Of a stretch of DNA of 64,000 bases, positions 49,183-63,021 are shown piece by piece. The stretch's first letter is position 1; every line of letters begins with the position of its first letter. Origin of the DNA: Erythrocercus mccallii. Taxonomy: Eukaryota; Chordata; Aves; Passeriformes; Dicruridae. Both the position numbers and the translations under genes were made by a program. The stretch lies in assembly GCA_013397435.1 (NCBI GenBank), contig VZRG01000731.1, positions 236,403 through 300,402 on the forward strand, in the 5' to 3' direction. The notes beneath the pieces are model-generated. The model was not told the DNA's origin, did no database searches, and was given only the letters and a program-made list of their open reading frames with translations.

Positions 49183-51364
49183 CTAAATAAAACAGAAGAA
49201 AAAAATCCAGGATGTATACCACCAACAGCAGGAAATATCACCAGGAGAAACCAGTGAAACCTGCACAGGAGGGACATCCATACCAACCAATTTTGTATCG
49301 TTAGATGGACCTCAGGTTTTGACCTAATACATTAAAGAACAGTAGTAAACTTGTATGTCTTAATGAGATCAACCTCACTAATCTTATAAATTTACCCTGT
49401 CCTGCAATCAGTTGCTGAAGACAGTATTTTTTTTTAATTTGTGAACAAATCAAGCCTGTTTGTTTCAGGAAAAAAGATTAACCTCCTACAAATTAAGGAA
49501 TAAAAATTATTTGCTTGACCTAGTCCCAGTTCAATATCTAGTGTTTGTCTTCTGTATGTTCTCCATTCTTACTTAAAAATTTAAAATACATATCCATGCT
49601 GATGCTAAGTGGGATAGAAAGAGTTATCCCAGTACTCTGTTCCACTAATACATGTATTCTAAACTGCTAAGGATTTTTGGGAAAGCAGAGGCGCAGTGGA
49701 TGCTTTGTTTAAGTTTTTGGATGGTTAAACTTGTTATGAACAAGGAGAGAAACAGAAAAAACCTAAACCCTCATGTATCACAGAAGAGCGAGCAATGTAT
49801 ACCTTGTGTCAAGCAGTTATTATCTAGAGATCAGGTGATCTCTCCTCTGATAGCTGTGTTCCATAAAAGCACAGAGAATAACACCAAAGGCAGATCAGAG
49901 AAATCTGCTACAGTGACATACTTCCTCATCAGCAATGCAAATCAACTGAAAGACCAATATTTTCTGGAGTCCAACCACTCTCGGCTGAGCTACAACTCCA
50001 GCGTGGTAGTGAGGCAACAGTGTGTTACTCACAAACAAGCTCCTGTAGCACAACTCTCTCAATTCCCATTTTGTGAATGAATTTCCTGCAGTACTGCCAA
50101 ACAACTATTCAGCCTGGGGTACGTGGTGAACCCTCAGATACCAGATTAATTTGGGGATATTTTTAAATTCTCAGGGCTACCTCAAAGCCATCAAATTGCT
50201 TGCATGCAACCGAAGAGGCATGAGCATCCCCAGGCTCTTGCAGGACGAGACAGGAGGATGTAGTTCACTTGTTCAGTTATGACATCTGCCTGTTTCAAAT
50301 TAAGTTTACAGAAACCAGTACTTCTGTTTTATACCACATCCCAACCACACAGAAGACGGCTTTGCAAATGAGCAGTTTTTTCCCTGTAAATACTTTCTCA
50401 GAAATGCCATTTTAAAGTTTACACGTGCTCTTCACAATTCCTCAAGAGTCCACCCTGTCCAAACTTTAGGTGCCAAGTTTAAAGGCTAGCCTCGAGGCTA
50501 CCAGCAGGGCAGGATCCCTTCTCTTCAACTGAAGGAGCAGCTAAGCATGTGATTATGGTGGCAAACACCACATGGTGCAAGGGTTGAGTTTGGGGCTTGG
50601 AAGCTGGGTACTTTTCAACTCCTCTGCAAAAGAGATTTTCACTACAGATACCAGGAGAAAACAGCTCAGGTATTAAAACGTTGGCACAATAAAATATTTA
50701 AAAAAAAATTGATTTAGGCTGATGATAAATAAATGCAGACTGGCAAGCAGGGGGTGGTTTTAGCATTCTGGAACAGTCTTCCCAGAGGCTGCAGGGATAA
50801 AATAGTCTACCTATTTTGGAAAAGAAGCACTATCTTTTTATAAAGGGACAAAGCCACAGGAGACGGCGACTGCTGAGGTGGCAAGGACCAAGCCCACTGA
50901 ATTCTGAAGTTTCTTGTGACCATGAGTTCCTAAAATAAACAATTTCTTCAGAGACCTGGCAACCTCTGGCATTTTAAAGCCTGTGTAAATGTTCATCTGA
51001 GATTCAAGCAGAGAAGCTTTTCCTTTGGGCACCGTTTTGCATCATGATGCCCAGGAGGATTTTCACAACTGCCTTGACATTGTCTGTGCTTAATAAATTC
51101 CCCTTTAAGTGTTTCAAAAGCAGGTGCTGAAATTAGCAGCAGTGTGAGGTAAGCAGCGCACTGGAGAGCTGGCTGCACAGCTCACTGATGTGTGGCTCCA
51201 GCTTCACTCTCTGCCCCTCTGCCACTGAAACACTACAGGACCAGAGTAGCAGGAACACAGCTCCCTGCTTTATTCCCAAGGAATCTTTGCAGCACAAAAG
51301 TGACAAGCTTTGTCTGTTTCAACCAAACCCCTGCTTCTACAGAAAACTAATTGAATGAAGACTT

Positions 51365-51653
51365 CTCACAAGGGCATGTAGTGATAGGACAAGGGGAAAT
51401 GGCTTTAAACTGAAAGAGGACAGGTTTAAGTTAGATACTAGGAAGAAATTCTTTACTGTGAAGGTGGTGAGGCACTGGAACAGGTTGCCCAGAGAAGCTG
51501 TGGATGTCCCATCTCTGGAACTGTTCAAGGTCAGGTTGGACAGGGCTTTGCACAACCTAGTGTAGTGGAAGGTGTCCTTGCCCACAGCAGAGGGGTTGGA
51601 ACGAGATGATCTTGAAGGTTTTTTCCAACCCAAACCCTTCTATGATTCTATGA
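51365..51653 (+). mobile_element. CR1 LINE 3' fragment, well preserved
   Basis: About 290 nt match the CR1 3' end closely, including TAGTGATAGGACAAGGGGAA, GGAACAGGTTGCCCAGAGAA, the GGTTGGAACGAGATGATCTT block and a clean TTCTATGATTCTATGA tail. It is 5'-truncated, as is usual, and is the best-preserved copy in the window. Confidence 0.95.
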
Positions 51654-53627
51654 GACAGAGCAAAATCTTAGAGCAAGCTGAAGCACCAGCAATCATTTTA
51701 GCAGATTCCATGTTTCAGTCAGACAAGTTGCTCCTGAAGCATCATGACAGCAGGCACATCTCTGAATATGCATCAGGTTCTTGCTAGGGTAAGTGATTTA
51801 CTAAAAAACCACCAAAACAAAACCCTGAAACAAACAAACAAAATCTTGAAATAAATAATGCATAGCACTTCCAAGTATGAGAAAACCTGATCTCAGTGTC
51901 AAAACATGAGGAGAGTGAGGAGATAGTGGTGGGGCTGGGAACTGAAGTTTTCATTGTCATGGCATGAGCTCATCATAGATCTTTGGCAAAAGTAAAACCA
52001 ACATGTGCTCTGCACCTCCACCTACAAAATTAAGATGATAATAGTGACACACTCAGTTTGTGAAGTACTTGAAGATTCAGAGGGTAATACAAGTGTGATA
52101 CCTGGAATAAAACACTATGCAAATCACAAAATTTTTGCAATGCTAACTTTATCTTAGAGATATACAGAGGAAACTCTTTGTCACTGCTACTCTGGGCACT
52201 CTCCACAGTTAATAGAGTATAGGTGGTCACATGAATTTCATCCCCAAATCACCTACTCTAAACTTCAAGTTCACCCACGTGACAAATCACAGAGTCTAAA
52301 TAAAATCTAAAATCGCAAAAGTTAGGGTTCACATCAACCAGTTAATTCCCTAAAGCCAAGTGTCCACTCTAGGTCTGTCACTGGCCTCTACAGCCTGGTG
52401 TAGAGCCTGGTGTTGCTGGAGGACAATTCCCCTGATCCATGGGAGGGATCTGCAGTCACACTGAGCTGTTCCCTGCAATTGCAATAGCTTTGCTCCCAAA
52501 AGGAGATTCAACACTGGGATAGCTGAGCTAAACAAGTTGCCACCTCAGGTGTACGTGCCACTAGTGCTGTGAGAAAAAAACCTAAAATTGCTTCAACTAA
52601 TGAAAATTCACCATATGTTGTCCTGAGCTATATTGGAAGCACCAAGCTAATATTTGTACTTTTATGGCCTTTTCATTCAAGAAATGTCTTAAAAGAAATG
52701 CAAATAAAAATGCTATGTTGGCAAGTTCTTAGGCTGAACTTTATTTCTTATTCACATATAAAGACAGTAAATAATCACATGAATAGTGACTGCAGAAATC
52801 TCAGTCATCTCGGTCACTGTGCCTACTACTCTGTCCAGCCTTAAACATCTCAAAAGGAAAACTTCCACAGACCTACCATCAAACCTCTCTTTCCAGACAC
52901 ACACCTAGTAAATCATAAAGGACAAATCAGAATTTTGCTCTTACTTCAAATTTTTCTACTTGGATGGGCAAGCACTTGTTCTTGAAGAAGGCATCACCCC
53001 AAGAGAAAATCAGCAAAGAGCTAATGACTCTTCAAAATTAACCTCAAGGATCTGTGTTTGGTAGCTGACCCAGCTCCTCTGTTAAGTAGAAAAAGCACTG
53101 CTCTGGCCTAGCAGCTTAGCTTTCTCTTTAAACATCCCACGATATGTCTTGTAAAAGTCATTACAGATAATTTATTTGTTGTGTGCTCCTTGAAGAATAT
53201 GGGAAAGATTACAACTGGTCACAACTTCAGGAGGACTATGAGACGACACAAGAAGATAAAATGAGTTTATTATTTTCAAGGACACCAAGACCTTCACACG
53301 CCATTAAAACACATTCCAAGAACTGTGGTCACTTTCTCTGGTGACCTGTGAAACATTAAAAAAAAAAGAAAATCCCTGCAACTCCAGTTTTCTGGACTGT
53401 TAAAATTCCACAAGAGCAGTAATGGGCTCAAAAACTTTATGTCTGGAAAAACATATAATAATACAGGCAATCTATTTCTTCTGCTTCATGCATGAAGCCT
53501 TTCTACGTCATACATGGAAGAGGTATAATCACAAAAAACACTTCGCCAGAAGCTGTGTTTCCAAAAACAACATGATCACTCCTGGTAGTAATCACGATGG
53601 CTTAATTCCCATAACTTCTCCTGCCCT

Positions 53628-53644
53628 CCCCCCCCCCCCCCCCC
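53628..53644. repeat. Poly(C) run of 17
   Basis: An uninterrupted run of 17 C in the 5' intron. Runs of this kind are prone to sequencing error, so the length is uncertain. Confidence 0.95.
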
Positions 53645-56600
53645 ATATCCTGTAAATGACACAGTTCCAAAAGTGTCACCTTAGGGCACATGGCTGCTCA
53701 AAAGCTGACCCAGTATGTGAGAAGCATTTGGGTAAGTGGTCAAGCTGGACAACATCTAGTCCATCTCTGAGTACGCTTTTTGCAATGTGCCCTTTCACTG
53801 GGCACTTCATTCACTGTGCGCTTCCCGCAGTCAAACAGTCTTGGGGTTGGTAAATATGCAAGACACGCTAAGCACATTTAACTATGGAATTCAAGATAAT
53901 TTGCTAAAAAGACAAAATGTGACTCGACTTTCTTCTCAAAGGGAGTTTTGCCAAGAACTACTTTTGGTTGGTTAAAAGTCGGCAGAACCCTGCACTTGAG
54001 TTTCGCACAGGCTGTTTTTATTCCTGCAAAGCTTGAGATGTGATACATCTTTCTTTGCTCATACTTTTGAAAGATCTTTCAAAGAGCAATATGACCGGTA
54101 AGACACCATGGATACAAATAATGAAACACAGAGACTGAAACTCTGCCTATGGACTATTCACTTAAATGAACAAAAACAAGAATAGGCTTTGTACATTAAC
54201 AGTATCACACTGGGAGCCAGGGAAGCAACTATCACCTTTTTGTTCTGCATTAGTGACACCTGGCATAAGGGACATAATGCTCCAGACTTACTCCTTGTCT
54301 ACAGGAAGGACAAAATGGAGAGATTAGAGAAGAGCCACTGAGATAACAAAGAGCTTGGAAATTAGACTGACTCACATCCACTGAGCAAACATCTGCAGTG
54401 CTTGAAATGTCATTGCCTCCAGCTCCTCAGCTCTGTCCCTCTGCAGCAGGCTGCAGCCACAGGAGCGGTGGAAGGAAGCAGGTTCACCCTCGCTCCAGTG
54501 GTGTCCCAGTTGGGCCCAGGCACCACAGAGAACCACGAGGTGAGAGCAGCGTGGTGGCTGGAAGGCCTTCGAGCTGCTGCAGCCATTTGCTTGGTGCCTG
54601 CAAGCCACCACCTCTCATCCCCAGGCTCCCCGCCCTCACAGCCCCCATGGCATGCAGGATGCAGTTAAAAGATAAGATGGGAGGTGGGAAAACAAGTGGC
54701 AGAAGTCCTGGGAAGGAAGCTCAGAAAAGGGTACTATAAAACAGAAGTGATGAGAACAAATGTGGATTGTCAACCTTTCTCTTGGTAGTGCGTGACCTTG
54801 TGCTGCAACAGGAAAATGTTCCTGCTCTGGCCCATCACTCTCCATACTGCCCTTCCAGCTGCCATAAAGAAAGGGAAGACAGTCCCAAATTAAGTCTCGA
54901 CAGGCTACTCAGCTGATCAAAGGCAGGCAAATAAGAAACCATAAAATCCCAGTCTGATTCACCAAGTGATTCATTACTTTAGGCAAAACACTTAAAGATG
55001 AGCCATAAAGGAAAATGGTTTTAAGTACATTTTTGTTTTGAGCCCTTCCCAGTCAATTCAGGAAAGGCATTTGGCAGAGGACGATAGTCACATTTTTTCT
55101 TAATTATATTTCTTTGTGAAATCCTCTCAACAGTCCTGGTTTTCAGAAGAGATCGCATAACGCATCGCCACAAATAAATGCACTCCTGTCTTCCACAGAA
55201 AGTGGAAACGCTGTATGAGTGGGGCGTTATGGATCACTGCGACAAAACACATTATCCAGATGTATTTCTAAGGGTTAAACAGCAGCTCTGAAATTCCCAT
55301 TTAAATAAACGTTTGTACTAGAGAAGGAAGAATCCTTTGTATAAGTTCATATTTAACTCACTTTTCCTCTGCCCCAGTTTACAAGTAATTTCTCGGCCTC
55401 AGTTTTCTTGACTGTAAGAGACTCAAAGCAGTATTTAGCTGATAAGATTGGGCAAATATTGAAAGAGTTAACTGCAAAACATGAAAAAGCTGCCATTTTT
55501 CCCAAGAGCAGCTGCTCAAACTTCTTGGATTGGATTAAGGTCACAGCAGTAAGTATCCATCAGAAAGAAAACTGAATTCAGGCTTAAAATATTTAAATAT
55601 TTCCACAACATCCACTTGCCTTCACAGTACAAACTTTTTAAGTGATGGTTATTATCATGTTACTTGCTATGCAGATTCCAATAGAAATGAGCGAGATGCT
55701 AAAAAGGGAGAGAAGAGCACAGGAGAAAGGAAAGTCCCATTTCTGCTCGGTCACCACTCTTCCACTGCTAAGAACAAGCTCCTAAAACAGCAAACACAGA
55801 CAAAATGTAGGACAGAGACCCAGGAGGAGCAGCCTGCAAGCAGGAAGGCCAAGAGAGCGCTGTCTCTCCTTCTGTCCTTTAAAACCCTTGTAAAAAGCAG
55901 GATCTGGGCACGAAGGACAATTGATCCTCCAGGTTTTACAGCAGTCTGCAGAAAGCCTCAAACTCAGGGGATAATCCTCTTCACACGGGTATGTGCAGCT
56001 TGGTGCTCACTGCCAACAACTGTCTCCCATCCTCACCCAGCCTGGAGAGCCCAGTTGGTCCAACCACAGCATAAATAGTCTCAAGCGACAAGACAGAGGA
56101 TGCTGCAGTGTGCTTCAGTGAAGTGCTCTCTCTATGGTGCCTCTTAAAAAGGAAAAAACTCCAACCTTCCAAAAAGGCAAAGTCAAATAGGAGTCATTCA
56201 GTACGACAGTGAAGCAGATCCCATTTTAGTCAGTGAATTTCCACCGAGCCTCAGCAGAAGGCCTCTGCTTCCCAGCAATATGGCAGTTTGGAGATTTCAC
56301 GCAGGTTTTGCAAAGCAGATTTCAGCGCCACTTTGGCAGGGGCTCCTATCCTGGAAAGGGCAGTTATTGATACCTATATCCTTCAGCAACAGATGGAATT
56401 TCTTTTTAGAAGCTTTTTAAACAAAGTTGGTGTTTTGGTAGCAAATGAAGTAAAATTTAGATGGAGGACACTGTTTCTTTCTCTATATATAGCTGTTTTT
56501 CCTTCTGATCTATGAAGGTTAGATACAGAATTTAGGGAATTTTTGCTTTGTTTTTTTTATTCCTACAATATATTTTTTCAACTAACACGTATCTTTTTCT

Positions 56601-56929
56601 TACATTTTACTTTTAGATCAATGTCTGTTCTGTTATTTTGCCTTTCAAGCAGAAGTAAAAGCCAAACAAACCTGAAGGTGAACAAAGCACAGTAAAGTTC
56701 CTACTTATAATTTGGACTAGAGGTTGGTAGAAATGCCCCACAGCAGTCAGGGACTCTGAACAGCCTACGGACATGAGGCGAGTTCAGTTGGTGGCACAAG
56801 GAAACTATAGCTTCTCCTACCATAAAAAGCAGGGCTCATCGTCTCCTCTCTCACAAGGAAACATACACATCCTAGCTACAGGTTGCATTGCGAACTCTGC
56901 AAGACAATGGAACAAGCCCCCTGCCACAA

Positions 56930-57342
56930 GAGCGAGTTGGACGTGCACACGCTTGAGGCAGTGCACCCCTGGGCATTCACTCGGGCCTTTTTGTTCTCGC
57001 CCGAAAGCGGCCACCTCAGCTGCTACTCTGTATTTACGGGCACCACGCACACGCGTGCGCGCCGTGGGCCTAGCCTGCATTTTCCGAATACCGTAAAACT
57101 TGCATTGACCCCCCGGCAGTGCTGCGTTTACGGGAAAGGCAGGAGCGTTCCCCGGGTACGGCTACACCGCGGCCGCGCACCCTGCGGGGGCTGCGGCACC
57201 CGCGACCCCAGCCGTCATAAGGGGAAAACTCATTTATTATTACTATTTTTTTTATTCGCTGCCAGCGGAAGTCCGTAGCCACAGACTGCCAGGTTTTTGT
57301 TTTATTTCTGCGGGTTTTGATTGTTTGTTCGTGGTTTTTTTC
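56930..57342 (-). promoter_or_regulatory. SLC38A1: CpG island at the presumed SLC38A1 promoter (cut by gap)
   Basis: This block is GC-rich and densely packed with CpG (runs such as CACACGCGTGCGCGCC and CACCGCGGCCGCGCACC near 57045-57180), in contrast to the CpG-poor DNA on either side. It lies about 8 kb upstream of the first coding exon, where a non-coding first exon is expected. It runs into the assembly gap. I could not identify a convincing first-exon donor, so the transcription start is not placed. Confidence 0.6.
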
Positions 57343-58152
57343 NNNNNNNNNNNNNNNNNNNNNNNNNNNNNNNNNNNNNNNNNNNNNNNNNNNNNNNNNN
57401 NNNNNNNNNNNNNNNNNNNNNNNNNNNNNNNNNNNNNNNNNNNNNNNNNNNNNNNNNNNNNNNNNNNNNNNNNNNNNNNNNNNNNNNNNNNNNNNNNNNN
57501 NNNNNNNNNNNNNNNNNNNNNNNNNNNNNNNNNNNNNNNNNNNNNNNNNNNNNNNNNNNNNNNNNNNNNNNNNNNNNNNNNNNNNNNNNNNNNNNNNNNN
57601 NNNNNNNNNNNNNNNNNNNNNNNNNNNNNNNNNNNNNNNNNNNNNNNNNNNNNNNNNNNNNNNNNNNNNNNNNNNNNNNNNNNNNNNNNNNNNNNNNNNN
57701 NNNNNNNNNNNNNNNNNNNNNNNNNNNNNNNNNNNNNNNNNNNNNNNNNNNNNNNNNNNNNNNNNNNNNNNNNNNNNNNNNNNNNNNNNNNNNNNNNNNN
57801 NNNNNNNNNNNNNNNNNNNNNNNNNNNNNNNNNNNNNNNNNNNNNNNNNNNNNNNNNNNNNNNNNNNNNNNNNNNNNNNNNNNNNNNNNNNNNNNNNNNN
57901 NNNNNNNNNNNNNNNNNNNNNNNNNNNNNNNNNNNNNNNNNNNNNNNNNNNNNNNNNNNNNNNNNNNNNNNNNNNNNNNNNNNNNNNNNNNNNNNNNNNN
58001 NNNNNNNNNNNNNNNNNNNNNNNNNNNNNNNNNNNNNNNNNNNNNNNNNNNNNNNNNNNNNNNNNNNNNNNNNNNNNNNNNNNNNNNNNNNNNNNNNNNN
58101 NNNNNNNNNNNNNNNNNNNNNNNNNNNNNNNNNNNNNNNNNNNNNNNNNNNN
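57343..58152. other. Assembly gap (810 N)
   Basis: 810 undetermined bases. The open frames that cross it are artefacts. The CpG-rich left flank suggests that missing GC-rich promoter DNA, possibly with exon 1, explains the gap. Confidence 0.99.
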
Positions 58153-58867
58153 GATTTTTTACTCTTTTTACAACAGACAATAATTTTTCTCTCTTTTTTC
58201 CCGCCACGGCTGGCCACAAGAGAACCCCATCTGGCAGGCAGGCTGGATTTTTGTGGCTTGAAATGGCTACGGAAGATCTGGCATTATTGTGTTAGTCGGT
58301 TTCTTGTTTTGTCGTGCAAAATGTATATGCTGAAAATGCTGCCATTTGTGCAAGAGGTCAGAGCATTTCCTGCTGGGGCACGACACCTTCCTCAAAATGA
58401 ATGGGGAATTCAATGCACAGATGATTTGCTATAGCTTGTTATTTCCATACTAATATCTAGAAAGCGTTGTATGAGCTTCTTGGCTTGGAAAAAACTTTTC
58501 AAGAACTAACCTGAAGCAAGATGGTATTGCAGCTGTCCTTGGCTCCCCCCTCTACAGAACACATGACTGGCATGGGATATCACAAGGCAAAGAATGAAAG
58601 GGTGATGGAGCCTGGGGGTTTGGGCGCAGTTTGCCTGGCTACCCATGGAGAGTAATGACTTCTGGGAAGCTTTCATGGCAACTCTTTCAGAAGCCTCTTG
58701 AGGTGCTTGCTCTGGAATTTCCACTATTGGGTCTCCTAAATGTCAGGCCAAAAAGGCAGATGACACACATGAAGAACTGTGGTTTTCAAATTACTGACTT
58801 TGCATATACAAAGTGGATTCCTGTTTTGGTGCTTTCACCACTTTTTTTTTTTTTCAAAAGAGCGGTT

Positions 58868-59345
58868 CACAGAATCATAGAACAGTTTGGGTTGGAAGGA
58901 CCTCTAAAGGTCATCTAGTCTAACCTCCAGCAATAGACAGGGATATCCTCAACTATGTCAAGCTGCTCAGAGCCTGACTTTGAATGTTTTCAGGGATGGA
59001 CCATCCACCACACCTCTGAGCAACCTCTTCCAGTGTTTCAGCACTTTCTTTTTCCGTATATCTAATATAAATTGACCCTGCTTCAGTTTAGAACCGTCAC
59101 CCCTTGTCCTGTTGCAGCAGGCCCTGTAGCAAGTTTGTCACTCTTTCTTGTAGGCCCCCTTTAGGCACTGAAAGGCCACAACAAGGTCTCCTTGGATCCT
59201 TCCTTTCCCCAGGCTGAACAACACCAACTCTTTCAGCCTTTTCATAGGAGAGATGCTCCATACCTATGATCATCATCATGGCCCTACTGCTCCAACAGCC
59301 CGATGTGTCTCCTGTGCTGAGGACCCCAGAGTTGTCTGAATGTGA
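58868..59345 (-). mobile_element. CR1 LINE 3' fragment upstream of SLC38A1
   Basis: The plus strand begins with the complement of the CR1 tail (CACAGAATCATAGAACAG), followed by GGGTTGGAAGGACCTCTAAA and the CCCCAGGCTGAACAACACCA block near 59209, and ends near GCTGAGGACCCCAGAG. It is 5'-truncated and lies about 700 bases beyond the assembly gap. Confidence 0.93.
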
Positions 59346-62300
59346 AGCGCTGTGCAAACAGTAATTTAATTAACACCTTTTGTACCCTATGGTACAAGAG
59401 CCATGTCATCCCAGTATTGAGAGTGAAGCCTGAGGAAGAGCTAGCTGAACAAGGGCATTAAGGCATGGGGTGATCTTTCAACCTGACTTGTCTGATTAAA
59501 CCTCTCACATCAGAATCATATGCAGTTCCAGAGAAATTTAAGATTGACAAAAGATGTGGGACTGGATTCCAAGTCAGGGGCTTCACTCCCCACCCAGCCC
59601 TCAGTGCAGGGTACCATGCCTGAAAGCGGAGAAGCAGGTATTTGCAATTCACTCTGACTCGATTAGACTTATATGTGGTAAACTGAAAATCAATCTCACC
59701 CCCAGATTATTGAATAAAAATGTGTATTATATAGTGGATGGGGTCAGATACTGTTGCTGTAGGGAATAAGAAGAAACTACTTTGTTTCTTTAAAACAAAA
59801 CATATATCAGGCTATCAGATGAATGATCATTGATTTGATGTGTTCCTCCTTTCCTTTTATAGTATTGAAAGCAGGCTATTTGATTTTTACCTTGTCATGT
59901 GCATTTTTAGAATGGAAGTAATTATTTTTCACAGGATTAAAAAAAAATTTAATATATCTTAATACACCTCCACAAAAATGATAGCACTTCTCAGAAATGG
60001 AAGCCATTTTACTTTGCGTCTGTAGTATTTCAAATTTCTGCACTCTCCTCTCAATATCTCTGATTTTTTATCATCGTTGATTCTGTTTGCCTTGATATGC
60101 TCTGAAAGTTTGATGCTTGTGCAAGTTTTATGGTTTCTTGTAAGCTTTCATTCAACAGGTTTTCATGACAGTCACTCCTTATTGACCCTATTCCCTCCTC
60201 CTTTGTCTTCCTCCTGTGTCTTTCTCTTTATTCTTTTTGCTCATTATCTCATTCCTATTTCTGCTTTAAAGATATACCACAAAGATTCAGGAATTGACTG
60301 TATTCTTTTTCTTTCTGTTGCCCATCTTAAACTGGTATGAGGTGGGCATCCATCTCAAATCTCTTCTTGGATGTCTTTCAATGCACTTTTATCTAGTCAA
60401 AGTGGATCCTCTTTTCTTTCCTCTGAAATAAACCTGAGCCTTTCTCTGTGGTATCACCATTTTCATCCTGCTTTTGTTCAGACTTGCAACTTCCAAATAT
60501 TTTTTAGATTATATTTTGTCTACCTGAAATGAACAGCCCTGTTCATTTTCAGAACTATCCTCTGAAGTGCAATGTTCTTCCAGAGTCTGGAAAATTCCCT
60601 TCTGTACTGTCCTTCAAAAATTTATGCTTATTGACTAACCTATACTTACTAATGGAAACTGCTGGTATGTAACAAAAAATGTCTACATAATAAAAATGAA
60701 CTTAAATCAAAAGACACCAAATACTACTTTGATTGATGTTAAATTATTAAATTATTGCACATGTGAACATTTAGCAATTTTCTTCATGAAGTTTCAGAAT
60801 GCTGTTTGATTTGGGATGCATTTCATTGAAAGTGGGGTTTGTTTGGCTTCTTTGTTGTCTTTTGCTTCCAAATTGCAGCAAAGCCTACCAGACATTCCAG
60901 ACACAATTCTTGCACCTGAAACAAAGCTGATGACAGAGCATCATTAATTTTGTATGATTATCCTTACAACTATTTTACCCTCGGGCAAATATATGGCTAC
61001 AGCCCAGGGGAATGGAGTTGCTGGAGTTGGAGGTGGCTGTGCCTGGGGCAGAGGAATTCACAGCTGATGTGATGAGCCTGACAGGTGGAGCTGAAGGAGT
61101 TTACGGAGTTCTCTTCATCTCTATTTTAGTACATCCGTCATTGGCATGCTTGAACTTATGTGTTAGTGCTTCTGTGAAAGAGAGGAGAATAAAAGAGAAT
61201 AGATCAGAAGTGTAAAGCCAGTTGAAGGAGAAAATCCTGTTTTTCAGAGAAGGTGCTTGCTGCCAGAAAGTGACCTTGAACACCTTTGAAGTCTCTGACT
61301 GCTGTTCAAGAATAGTGATGAAGCAAAGGGTGTAAGCAATGGCTATTTTTGCACCTGAGTACTACCTCTAAATTGAGTTGAACTAAAATACACATGGAAT
61401 TTCGTGACTTGTTGTTCTTCACTGTTTTTGTTTTGTGGAAAGAGGAATTTGTGTCCATTTGCTGCAGAGAACCAACAAGCTTAGGTTTGATAACAGTGTC
61501 TTAGCCATGAGGCTGCTCACAGGAGGGGGCAGTACTGGTCCTCTTAAAGAAAGTAATTAGATAGGAAGATCCCTTTCACACCAAGATTTCACAGAGATGA
61601 GGGCTCAAAAAGCCTTGGAGATGTACTGCAAGGACAAACAGTAGGTACTGGTACCTACTTGGGCTGAGTGTGGTTCAAGCCCAAACACACCATGGGGCTT
61701 GCTGAGGTGGGTGAAGTCTTTCAGGGTAGAACAGCAAGCTATTGACAGCACAGTGCAAATTTATTCTTGGAAAGAAAGTAAATGTTTCAACAAATATCTA
61801 TGAATTCTCTAGTCTACCATGCCAAGATGTGCTAGCAAACATAAATAAAGGTTTTGTGGATATTTATCACGGTGTTAAAAGCCTTCTGGTGCTAGCGGGG
61901 TCCTGACACTGAGTGTGTGACATTAGCAGAGGATGATATTTTGCTCAGCAGCTGAGCAAGAGAGAACATCATTGACTACAAAGCTTAATGTACGATCTGT
62001 ACATGACTGGTCTTGCATGATACTCTGAAAAGAACTGCCCACACTTGTCACAGGTTTTGTGAACACTGATAACATCAGCTGTGTTTAAACGTGTTCAGCC
62101 GCCTCCAACTCTGCATGTTGAGACAATCAGTTTTCTAGGGCTGCAAAATCTTGCTTGCATGTCTGTAATGCTGTGACCATGAGATGTTATCATTCATTAG
62201 TTTCCTGGCTAAAGCATGGTATACGACTGATGGTGAGTAATCCTGGTTTAATAGGAGTTGTCCTCTGCTCTTCCTCTTTAGATTCAGGAATTCATGGAAT

Positions 62301-63021
62301 GAACCAGGTAGTTGTGCGTTTTCTCCTTAACTCCTGATCATCTGCTCTAACTCTTTTCTTTGGTGAGAACAAGTGTTTTACTGGGATACAAAGTTTTCAA
62401 ACTTCCTGCATGAGTGGCTAAAAAGTGGCTAAAATAAAAGAGATTTACAAATATGATAGATGCCTGCAGTGATAGTAAAAGTTTCATTTAAACATGTTTT
62501 AAAAGTAGGTGTAACAAAATGCTCTTTTATTTACTTGCCTTTAAGGTGTTGCTTCTTGAAGTCAGTTTATAGCACTATGGACCAGTTTATGGTCTGAGTA
62601 GACCATAAAACTTTGATCTCTTTGAAATGAGTTAATTCAGACTTTGTGGTGACCAGGATGCTGAGTTGCTACATAAAAATGAGATCCTCTCTTCTTTTCT
62701 CCAGAAAAGAATGGGTTTTGCCATTCTATTTGTATAGAGGGCTTGCTTAGCATTTTGAGGGATAATGCCTGTGATGTCATGTCAGAAATTGTCCTGGCAA
62801 ATTGCAATTCCTAGTCCCAGCATATACAGCATAGCTATTGAGAATGGGATGTGTCTAGAAACATGAGATAATTGATAACAGTTGTGAATTAAATTATACT
62901 AAAAATACTTAATTATGTATTGTATTAAATTATACTAAATATAATTTATTTAATCTAGGACTGGCCTGCTAGTGCAGAACCCAGTAATTGAATTCTCCTC
63001 TGTTAAAGAAGATAGATTAAA

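Larger units (their letters stand above)
49183..56929 (-). other. 5' intron of SLC38A1 (upstream exon not placed)
   Basis: The intron between the presumed non-coding first exon and coding exon 1. It contains a CR1 fragment (51365-51653), a run of 17 C at 53628-53644 and a palindrome with an amino-acid-response-like match near 51037. No coding sequence was recognised. The upstream boundary depends on where exon 1 lies. Confidence 0.6.

Noticed and set aside
49652..50080. 142-codon plus-strand frame in the 5' intron
   Set aside because: No recognisable domain or promoter context; consistent with chance.
50750..50830. Possible CR1-like phrase (GGAACAGTCTTCCCAGAGGC)
   Set aside because: Only one short block resembles CR1. 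The flanks do not follow the consensus order.
54250..54420. Possible very old CR1 fragment
   Set aside because: The resemblance to the CR1 segment with AGAGAAGAGC-type sequence is too weak and short to support a call.
57252..58434. Several open frames of 288-369 codons on both strands across 57.3-58.4 kb
   Set aside because: They consist almost entirely of undetermined bases in the assembly gap.
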